From contig JAWZSP010000003.1 of NCBI GenBank assembly GCA_034401135.1, positions 5,518,001 through 5,582,000 of the forward strand: a DNA stretch of 64,000 nucleotides. The letters are read 5' to 3'. The translations under genes and the position numbers were made by a program. A model generated the notes under the pieces. The model saw only the letters and a list, made by a program, of their open reading frames with translations. It was not told where the DNA came from and did not search any database. Shown here piece after piece: positions 55,101 through 64,000 of the stretch (position 1 is the first letter of the stretch; each line of letters opens with the position of its first letter). This stretch comes from Volutella citrinella. Its lineage: Eukaryota; Ascomycota; Sordariomycetes; Hypocreales; Nectriaceae.

Positions 55101-58100
55101 ACTCAAGCTGGCCAAAGCTATCTGATTCCTGGAAAGATGCCTTGATTGAGTACGGCCTCACCATCACGGCACTGCAGAAAGCCAAGAGGCTTATACGTTT
55201 GCAAAATCACCCTATTGACCTGCTTCGTGAGCTTGAAAACATTGGCCACCAGGGCTGGTCCCCGCGAGACTATCCAGAATGGCTTCTAATCGAATGCGAG
55301 AGCGACATTCTTATACGGCAAGTTCAGCAGCAGATAGCCCTACAGATGATACATCCGCCAGACGGCAAAAATGCCGTTATGCAGCTGAACATGGGCGAGG
55401 GCAAATCTTCCGTCGTTGTTCCTATCGTTTCAACCGCGCTTGGAGATGGCTTGAAGCTGGTGCGGGTCATTGTAGCTAAGCCACAAGCTAAGCAAATGTA
55501 CCAGATGCTAGTTTCAAAGCTGTCTGGAGCTCTCGACCGCCCGGTCTTCCAGTTACCCTTTTCCAGAGACGCACAAATCAACGCCAGCAGAGCCACGGCT
55601 ATTTATCGTCTGCTGGCAAAATGTCGCAAAGAGGGTGGCGTTTTGCTCGTCCAGCCAGAGCATTTGCTATCCCTACAGCTGATGGAGCTAGAATTGACGC
55701 TCAGCGAGCAGCCGTCGCTTGCTGACGCCATGATGGACATCCGGCGGCTCTTTGAATATTCTTCCAGGGACATAGTTGACGAGAGCGATGAGAACTTTAG
55801 CGTCAAGTTTGAGCTCATCTATACTCTTGGAAGCCAGCAGCCAATCGACCATAGCCCGAGCCGATGGATTGTTGTGCAGGAGACTCTCAGCCTGGTCCAT
55901 CGCTTCGGCACCGAAGCGAGCCTTGAGCTTCCTCAATCAATGGACTTTGACGATCGATATAGCGAGAGGTATCCAAAGATTCGCATCTTGCGCCCCGACG
56001 CCGAGAAACTCATCTTTGACCGCATAGCTGACTATGTCTGCGAGACTGGCATGGCTGGATTCCCCCTCGCACGTCAGCCTCCGACCATCAGAAATGCAGT
56101 TCGGAAGTATATTACGCACTCAGAGCTGTCTCCCGAGGAGTTACAAGACGTCGAACGAAGCGGATTTTGGGACACTACGACTGTCAATCACATTCTTCTT
56201 CTGCGAGGCCTTCTTGCTGGTGGTGTTCTTTCTTTCGCGCTTGGTCAGAAGCGATGGAGGGTTCATTATGGCCTTGACCTGCATCGGGAGAAGAGGACCC
56301 GGCTTGCAGTTCCTTACAGGGGCAAGGATAAACCAACCACTCGATCCGAGTTCAGTCACCCTGACATTGTCATTGTCCTTACCTGCCTGAGTTGCTACTA
56401 TGGTGGGCTGGAGGACCAGGCCCTCTTCGAAACCCTGGAGCTTCTTATGCAGTCAGATAATGCAAACCTCGAGTATCAGACCTGGGTACAGACGGCTCCG
56501 GGGTTACCAGAACAATTCAGGCAGATTCAAGGAATCAACCTCAAGGACAGCATCCAGTGCACGTCGGCCATCTTCCCCCATCTCCGATATTCAAAGGCCG
56601 CCATTGACTACTACCTCGGTCGGATGGTCTTTGCGAAAGAGTGCAAAAGTTCCCATTCAAGCTTTCGGCCTCCGGTTGGGATCTGGCGAAACAGAAGAAA
56701 CATCCCACCACAGGCTTCAGCGGTACCAACGACTCCAGATATGTTCTTCCTCTCGACATGACGCAGCTGGACCTCCCTGAACAGAGCCACACCAACGCAC
56801 TTGTATTGAAGTATCTGTTGCGTCCTGAGAACAGCATCGTATCAATGAGAGAGGAGACCAACATGACGGCGTTTGATAGTCAAAGCTTCTTGGACATAGT
56901 GACCACTATGAAGTCAAAACCGCGCGTGATACTGGACGTTGGGGCTCAAGTCATTGATTTCACGAACCTTGAACTATCAAAGTTGTGGTTGAATCGCTAT
57001 CAAGCAGATGATAACAATCAGGCAATTGTCTTCTTCAACGAATTTGATGAGACCGTGGTGCTGGACAAGAGCGGCAAGGTCGAAGAACTACAAATTTCGC
57101 CATTTGCGGACCAGCTGGAGAAGTGCCTAGTGTTTCTCGACGAGGCTCACACTAGAGGTACCGATTTACGACTTCCTGTGGACTACCAGGCGGTAGTCAC
57201 TCTGGGAGCTCAAGTATCAAAGGACAGGCTAGCCCAGGCATGTATGAGGATGCGCAAGCTTGGAAAAGGCCAAAGCATTGTCTTCTTTGTCCCTCCAGAA
57301 ATTGAGCACAAGATTCGTCTACTTCGCGAGGAAGAACGGCCAGCATCCACCAAGATCACCGTACCAGATGTTTTATGCTGGGCGATCACGGAAAATTGTG
57401 ATGCTTTGCGACGAGAGGTACCTCTCTGGCTGAGTCAAGGGATCCGTTTCACGAAACAGCAAAGCCTCTGGGAGAACCTCGCCAATGAGAAGGACAGCAC
57501 ATGCCGGCTGAACGAAACCAAGAAATTCATGGACGCTGAAGCCCAGAGTCTCGACGTTCGGTACCGCCCCCGTCAAGCTAAACAAGACATTTCTTCCATG
57601 ATTCACTCAGGCAGTTCGAATGCTTTGTCTAACTTCAAAAGCCGCTGCGAGGAGTTTGGGCTTGCAGAGTTTAGAGACGCTTCGTTTAGCGAGGAGCAGG
57701 AACGTGAGCTGTCGCCCGAGACAGAACAGGAACTTCAAGTCGAGAGGCCAACCCAAGTCGAGCCAGAGACACACCAAGTCCATCCCGGGCTCATCGAGTT
57801 CATACGCAACGGAATATACCCCCGGGATCCCTTTCAGCCGGCTTTCACAGCTCTCCACACTACGTCAGCAGCGTGTCATTTTGATGTGTCCGAGTTCTCA
57901 AGCAAGATCTTGGTCACAAAGGACTTTTCTTCAACTGTCAAGAAGTTTTTCGGCCCTGGCGTCTATTCAGACCAGTTCCAGAGAGATGTTCAGTGGGTCT
58001 TGTCGGTGCAAAGAGATGCAACAATTCTTGTCCTCATTAGCCCATATGAGGCCCAGCAGCTCCTGTCAGACATTGAGCAGTCTCAAGATGTTGCATTGCA

Positions 58101-58509
58101 TTTATACTCGTCACGAGTTAATCTGGGATACGACACACTCGAAAATCTGGATCTCTACCGCATTTCAAAGATGAAGGTCCGTCGAGAGATTTCGAAGCAC
58201 ACCATCAGTCTGCTGGGTCAGTTTTCCGGGCAGCTCTACCTCTCATCCTTTAATGAGTACGTGATTCTGTGCGACTCGCTTGGTCTCGCCTGGAAGCCTG
58301 CGAACGACCAGGTCACGCTTGGCCCTGACGGGTTTATACCGTTGAGGCTGGAAGGGGGCGATGTTGTAAACAAGTCCGGGCTTTCCAGGAGTCCAGTACA
58401 TTTCTTCAGGGTTCTCCTGGCGAAGATACGACAAGATGGTGAGCACATTGAAAAGACGCACATGGGTCGGATTTTAGACGGAGTTCAGTTGCTAGAGCAT
58501 GACTTTTAA
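49137..58509 (+). CDS. Giant DUF6606/DUF3638/DUF3645 protein, about 3,100 aa, with one frame break
   Basis: Exon 1 is 49137-49434 (ATG in ACCACCATGG), then a 65-bp intron, then 49500-58509. At 56,640 one base is missing: GAGTGCAAAAG stands where GAGGTGCAAAAG would keep frame. Adding it gives about 3,102 aa, the normal size for this family. The N-terminal part (FEYIYHHVFLPPRLPG) is the DUF6606 region. Around residue 2065 is MGEGKSSVVVP, a P-loop, followed by helicase-like segments (DUF3638). DUF3645 begins near KFPFKLSASGWD and includes GFSGTNDSRYVLPL. Near 2648 is VFLDEAHTRGTDLRLP, a DEAH box, followed by LAQACMRMRKLGKGQSIVFF. It is likely a very large SF2-type ATPase; its role in fungi is unknown. 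Residues about 2860-2900 are Glu/Gln-rich. Confidence 0.9.
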
Positions 58510-59210
58510 AGGCTAAGAAAAAGCGACAGCCGAGGAAGAGAGTTGTTTGGTTCTATAAACACGAGAATGGAGGCAGTTGACTCACAGATGTGACATAGCA
58601 GATACACATAACAGATAGACTGGGCTTGAAGCCTAGCCAAGACGGTTCTAGATCATGGGGGGCGAAAATGATACAGTAGGGTAGGTTGTGGGTTGAATGC
58701 ATCAGTTGACAGAAATTCTACGAACCCAAGTAATTCAACGAACAAGGGAGCTCCGATTCTGGGCAGTGGCATCACTTGGTGGCATGACATCACATCGGGA
58801 GCGACATGCACGGAAGAGTCGGTGGCCCCGCGACCAACCGGCGCACTAGCATCGGCCAAAGCCATAGAAGAGACAACGCAAGTTGTGTTTTTTCGGGATT
58901 GGGTGAGCGAGGTGACGTCGGAAGCTCGGCATTAGCATCGGCATTCCCGGCGCGATTCGTTGGCCGTCGTCACCTACAGTCGCAGGACAAAAGTCTCGAG
59001 GCACTCCACCAATCCCCACCTTAAATCACAAAAACGCACCCTAAACACTCCCTTATCACTTACTTATTATAGCTTTTTAGATTAAGAAAGAAATATAACT
59101 TATAGATTATTACTTAAAGTTTATTATATAAAAGTCTTAGACTTTTTTATTAAGTCTATAGTTAAGAATAAAATTCTAAAGTTGAAGCTTAATTTTTCTT
59201 AATTTTCTTA
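58510..59210. other. Gene-free stretch ending in an AT-rich block
   Basis: 58,510-59,030 has ordinary composition with no gene. 59,035-59,205 is strongly AT-rich (TTATTATAG, TTAAGTC and similar) and stops sharply at CCCGCCCAG, where the truncated oxidoreductase begins. Confidence 0.5.
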
Positions 59211-59217
59211 TCCCGCC

Positions 59218-59952
59218 CAGTGTATAGCTGTCAGCACCCGCATGTTGCTCCACAAACCTCCATCCGTCGACTGGGTAACAGGCGCTGGCATCCCCGAGAC
59301 TTGGATCACCGCAACGCAAGTCCTCCACCAAGTCCTCGAATTTACAAAGGGAAAGATTATTCTGTGGCATGCAGGCGCCTCCGGAGTATCCATATCTGGG
59401 ATTCAGCTCTCACGAGTGGCTGGTGCAACCAAGATATTTGCTACAGCAGGCTCGGATGAAAAGTGCGAGTTCGTCGCCAAGGAGCTCGGCGCAACAGCAG
59501 CCTTCAATTACAAGACGCAGGACTGGGTCCAAGAAATCATGAAACACACGGATGGAAAGGGAGTTGACTATATTGTCGACTTTATTGGTGCAAGCTACTT
59601 CCAGCAGAACCTATCGGCTGCTGCCCGCGACGGGCGCATTGTTGTCCTCGGGCTCCTTGGCGGCAGGAAAGCCCCCGAGGTGGACGTATCTCAGATTCTA
59701 TATAAGAGGCTCGGGATCGAGGGAAGCACGCTCAGGAGTCGGGATGAAGAATACCAGGGGAGGTTGCGAGATAGCCTGGAAAAATATCTCCCTAAATTTG
59801 AGTCGGGGAGGCTGAGAATCTTCGTCGACAAGGTCTTTGCCTGGGAGAGGGTTCAGGATGCGCACAAGCACGTCGAAGCATCCCAAAACATTGGTAAAGT
59901 AATATGTACAGTATCTTCAGTTCTTTTGCATAGCCAAATCAGTGTCTATTGA
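59218..59952 (+). pseudogene. N-terminally truncated quinone oxidoreductase (zinc-less MDR family)
   Basis: The frame from about 59218 reads CIAVSTRMLLHKPPSVDW, which in intact NADPH:quinone oxidoreductases of the TP53I3/QOR type lies about 100 residues into the protein. The NADPH-binding domain is complete: GIPETWITATQVLHQV, HAGASGVSISGIQLSRVAGA, FATAGSDEKCEFVAKELGA, VDYIVDFIGASYFQQNL, and the C-terminal NIGKVICTVSS. The catalytic GroES-like N-terminal domain is absent, and its place is taken by AT-rich DNA. An ATG at 59242 would start a 236-aa remnant. It is most likely a relic cut by a repeat insertion; a spliced distant first exon cannot be fully excluded. Confidence 0.7.
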
Positions 59953-61374
59953 TAAGCTGTGGCAGCCTGGTAGTCTGACGGAGGACGGCAGCTCGAATGC
60001 TGGCATTTGTGCATTCATACTGCGGTATACCAACACACTGGTGGTCTACAGGAAGCGCAGCTAGCTATTCGACTGCAGATAGAGTGCCATCTTGGTCCCC
60101 CGTGTCCGAAAATGTTTGGCAGCGCGGTCAGCATATTAGGGCGTCATTCGTGGTGCAACTGGCCCCTAGACACGTTTTTTAATGTGCCTTATCATCAGCG
60201 GCGGACATTTTAACGATGATTTTACTCTATCTAGTATTATATTAGCATTAAATGCCGATTCAAAACCTATAGGGATAAGTAATTTTGCCCGAGGCAACGT
60301 GAACATATGGGATGGCGTCCTAATTGAAACCATTGGCTCTTGCTAGTTTTCATTTGTCCCTCCTGTTAACAGCAACATCTACACTACCAAAATGAGCTTC
60401 TGAGAGTATTTTTTATTACTAATGTATTCGAAATGGAGTTTCCTAACATGACTATAGTATATAATATATATCCCAACTATAGCATGAAGTCTAATACAAA
60501 TGATTACTACACGTGAGCACGCTACCCTATACCGCACTGGGGTTTGCCTCAGGCTCGGCTAAGCATACCGATCTCGCATGCCGTGGGGGTCTACTATGAT
60601 CATGGCTGTCAATTGCAGTGGGGTACACCACCCCAGCCATAGCTGAGATGTGATACTGTGGGGAATGGGCATCTGCATCGAGCGTCTCGGCTGATCAACA
60701 GGGGAACCGTCCCGGCGAAGGCGTGCTTCAGTAACACGCAACAACTGCAGTCTAGCCCCTACAAAGCCAGATTGCTCCGAACATATATGTGCCGTACTTC
60801 CGTGGTACAAGGGTTCGTCCCACACATGGTGGTGAAGAGGCTGACGCGAGTTCGCAGTCAATTGCATCATTGGCGCGTCCTGATATTGGTTGCGTTATCA
60901 GACCCTAGCGCGGTACAAGCTCGTCATCGACAGCCGCAAAGGCGTTTGCATGCAGCATCATTGATCGAGACAGAGCTGGACATGCGAATCGCGGGAATTG
61001 CCCGCATCCGACTCCGGACCGCTTCCCTATCTTCTACCAACCCCAGTTACGATTGGGTCGTCTCGGTGCCACGTTCATCGCGAGAGCCAACTTTGTGGGG
61101 GGTCATCTGTCCATGGTCCCCACTACAAGAATGAGGTGCGCACTGCTCGGCTCGCGCTGAAAGGTGCCATTCGGCTACATGTTCTTTATTCGGGTTTGAG
61201 ATAGATGAGCGAATTTTAATTGGCCCCCTGCTTGGGTCGAGACTCTGAATACGATGAAGGCAATTATAAATCAACCCTTTGCCGCTGCCAGAGCTGACTT
61301 GGTTTCAAGCATATCTGGCCCCAAACACCCGTTGCTGCACCGCTGCATGTTTTTAACCAACCCCATTCTCCACT
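59953..61374. other. Gene-free stretch of 1.4 kb
   Basis: 60,170-60,520 is AT-rich and RIP-like. 60,550-61,250 has ordinary composition with short frames on both strands, none supported. The right end is the promoter of the MFS gene. Confidence 0.5.
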
Positions 61375-63560
61375 ATGAGTTGGAAGTCTAGGTTTAGCCG
61401 TTTGGCAATCGCCAAGAAGCATGAACGAACGCCAGAGGAGAAAGCCTTTGTGCGGCGGCTTGACATGTTTCTCATGACTTTTGGTTGCATATCCCAAGGT
61501 CGGCCAATCGATAAATCCCATCAACCCCTTCGACTCCGCTAATATTGTCATGTGCAGTCATTAAGTACCTGGACCAAACGAACATCACGACGGCATACGT
61601 CAGTGGCATGCGAGAGGACCTTGCACTTCATGGCAACGAGCTCAACTTGTATGTATTCAAGGATGGAGACACATAGGTGAACTACGCTAAGATACGCCAC
61701 AGCTTCACCGTTTATTTCAACATCGGCTACTGTATCATGCTTATTCCGTCCCAGATTATCATGACTCATGTGCGTCCTAGCCTGTGGCTCCCGGCCTTGG
61801 AAGTCATCTGGGGCGTCATCACAGGCCTCATAGCCATCGTCCACAATGAGAAGCAAATCTATGCCCTGCGTTTCTTTCTAGGTTTGCTCGAGAGCAGTGC
61901 CTGGCCTGGAATGATTAGTCTCTTGAGTGGGAATCCCTGACTTGATCATTGAAGGACTATTACTGATGTGCAACTAGTGTACTGGTATACGCCAACGGAG
62001 CTTGCGAAAAGGTACGCCTATGCGATAAATCAGAAGAATTCAACAGAGACTCTAACTTTCGTTCTACAGAATGGGGTTCTATCACTCAGCTCGAGCAGTA
62101 GGTGGTATGATGTCCGGTGCTCTCCAAGTGGCTATCCTAGACACCTTGGACGGAAGCAGGGGCCTGGCTGGATGGCGGTGAGTCCAAATGTATGCTCAGC
62201 AACGTTTTCTGTAGATCTAACCACCCCCAGTTGGCTGTTCATCATCAACTGCGTCATGACAGTCGTTCTTGGCTTCTTTGGTTTTGTAATGATTCCAGAC
62301 ATGCCAAACCGACCGAACCCTTGGGCCAAGTGGTGGTTCACTGCCGACCACTCACGCATTGCGACAGAGAGACTGGAGAAGTATGGGCGAGCCGAGGCCA
62401 AGAAAATCACATGGGCTGTTACAAAGTGGGTACCTTTACCTATCTATCTGTCGTGAACTTTGGACTGATCAACATCTTTCTTGATACCTAGGCGGGCCAG
62501 CCGTATGTGGATCTCCTACTATATTCCTGTCTACTGGGTCGTCAGTGGTATGAGTGCCGGAGCCATAGCCTACTTTTCCGTCTTCCTTAAAAACCTATTT
62601 GATGATCAGCACCACCCAATCTGGACTACCAAACAAGTCAACAGCATCCCTATTGGAGGTGGAGCTGTTCAAGTTGTTTTCAGTAAGCCTCCACTCTGGG
62701 ACTTCTGCTAGGGAAAGCTTGCTAACGAACTAGTCTGGTTTTGGTGTATTCTATCCGACCTCTTGCAGCTCCGGTGGCAGCTCATTATTGTGCAAAGTAA
62801 GATAATGTGGAGCATTCAAAATGTGGTGTTAGCTAACTGAACTTAAAATAGCCGTTATTGGCCTTATCCCCGCCATCATTATGGTAATCTGGACAAGAAA
62901 CCCCGGAAGCATTTCATTGAGCGGGGCTTATGCCAGTTACTTCATAACCTACGCCGTTCAGGGCGGTGGCCTCATCCTACTTGCGTGGTTGACTGACATG
63001 TACGTTAGAAAAGAAGATTGGTGGACAAAGACAGCTGACATTGGGAAAGGTATCCGGAAGAGCCAGAGGTACGGTCTTTGATCGTTGGTCTCGCCGTTGT
63101 AGCCATCTACGCCGTGGACGCAGGAACCAACGTAAAAGTATGGCCCGCTACTCAGGCCCCGTACTGTAAGTTCTTGGATGTCCATGCCTTGGAACCGCTT
63201 ACCTTTGGGTCAATTCTAATCTCTGCTTTTTGCTAGACACCACGGGTTGGGCTGTCATGACTGGAATGCTTATTTCCGGCATTCTTTTGATACTGGGATT
63301 GTGGCAGCTTGATATTCGTATAGTGAGGTAAGAAGGGAGAATTTCTCTACATAAATTAGGCTTGAAAGTGTTTTTTGCACCTGGCCTTGTGACTCAAAAC
63401 TTTGCGGGCATTATGCTGACACTATCCCAGGTACAATAAGCAGCCCAATGCGAGCGAAGCTGCCCCCGCTTCGAACGATGGCGGCGAAGGACAGTCTGAG
63501 ACGGATTCAGACACGAAAGATAAGAACGGAGCCCGTCATGAGGTGAGCCAGCTTGTATGA
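61375..63560 (+). CDS. Dal5/Fen2-type MFS transporter, 12 exons
   Basis: Exons: 61375-61498, 61558-61648, 61703-61926, 61978-62011, 62070-62177, 62231-62425, 62492-62682, 62734-62796, 62852-62999, 63050-63165, 63237-63327 and 63431-63560. Total 1,515 nt, 504 aa, with all phases agreeing. The N-terminal block [20 protein letters not shown] has the Asp-Gln-Thr-Asn signature of fungal pantothenate/vitamin-type carriers. Further signs are [47 protein letters not shown] and [21 protein letters not shown]. About 12 membrane segments are expected. The tail is acidic and polar ([17 protein letters not shown]). Relatives import pantothenate, biotin or related acids across the plasma membrane. It is much more intron-rich than the MFS gene at 16.6 kb, so the two are distant paralogues. 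Confidence 0.9.
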
Positions 63561-64000
63561 GTTCTAGCTCAAGACGTAGCTTCCCCAACATGTGTGTGGA
63601 AGCTATTATAGCAAGGGGTCCTAGCAGGGAATGATATAAGCTTGCATTCGGGGCGTGACAAGCGTGTTCGAGTTTTCGCTAGTAGCCCATAAATGTCTCT
63701 AGCCAGTAAACGACAGAACTATTTATCGTCTATTTGGAGTCTCAGTGGTCCAGGCAATGTAACGCATGTCACGTGATCAGATCTGGCACTTGCCCTGACG
63801 GTCCGGAACAGCAGGCACGTGACAGGGCCATGACGGCAGAACTTGATGGGAAATAATTTGTTCGAAGCAGCAACCTGTATGGAGACCCGCAGACTGTTCT
63901 CGAGGTTTATGGATACGATCACGAACAATGCACATACTAGCTTCTCTTTTCTTCTTACTGTTTTCATATTTGCGGTGGCACCAAAGGCGCAAATATTGTT
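63561..64000. other. Right-end intergenic sequence
   Basis: No gene is seen. Two CACGTG palindromes, as GTCACGTGA near 63769 and GGCACGTGAC near 63815, lie about 45 bp apart and could be bHLH sites of a gene beyond the window. Confidence 0.4.

Noticed and set aside
56641..58509. Separate 622-aa gene after the giant protein
   Set aside because: It opens with a GTG, not an ATG, and continues the DUF3645 sequence exactly; a single missing base joins it to the upstream frame.

Overview
The window is nuclear DNA of a filamentous ascomycete (Pezizomycotina). Class Sordariomycetes, perhaps Hypocreales, is my best guess, inferred from gene content only. Genes carry 45-80 bp GT-AG introns with CTAAC/CTGAC-like branch sites. 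Typical fungal families are present: HET, Zn2Cys6-fungal_trans, Dal5-type MFS, KRE9/KNH1 GPI proteins and DUF3638 giants. AT-rich islands and C-to-T/G-to-A decayed duplicates look like repeat-induced point mutation (RIP). I rebuilt exon structures by hand from splice sites and reading frame. No tRNA, rRNA or CRISPR was found.

Layout. 0-16 kb: an extended SDR reductase cut by the left edge, a divergent NmrA-like protein, an expansin-like secreted protein, a gene-poor stretch with a small TA-flanked inverted-repeat element, an unrecognised intronless ~726-aa protein, a SnoaL-like protein, a small acidic secreted protein, a HET-domain protein, a GNAT acetyltransferase and a GPI-anchored KRE9/KNH1-like protein.

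16.6-28.8 kb: the most interesting region. It is an apparent cluster for D-amino-acid breakdown: Dal5-type MFS transporter, FAD D-amino-acid oxidase, type-B carboxylesterase, RidA-type imine/enamine deaminase, aspartate-type aminotransferase and a Zn2Cys6 regulator. The three core enzymes all end in peroxisomal PTS1 tripeptides (AKL, AKL, SKL). A near-identical motif, CCGTCGGAT(G), lies in the upstream regions serving all six genes, including the regulator's own. A decayed chimeric copy of part of the regulator gene and of the esterase promoter sits inside the cluster.

28.8-45 kb: a transposon-like gene-poor zone, a frameshifted conserved hypothetical gene, a T5orf172-domain protein, an AT-rich island, a 566-aa cysteine-rich secreted protein, a monocarboxylate-porter-like MFS gene with one frame break, and a full-length ABCB-type transporter. 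45-58.5 kb: a Zn2Cys6 regulator divergent from the ABC transporter, then a ~3,100-aa DUF3638/DUF3645 protein with P-loop and DEAH motifs and one frame break. 58.5-64 kb: a quinone oxidoreductase lacking its N-terminal domain next to an AT-rich block, and a 12-exon Dal5-like MFS gene.

Three otherwise normal genes contain four single-base frame losses in total, mostly at short homopolymers, so assembly error should be checked before calling pseudogenes.
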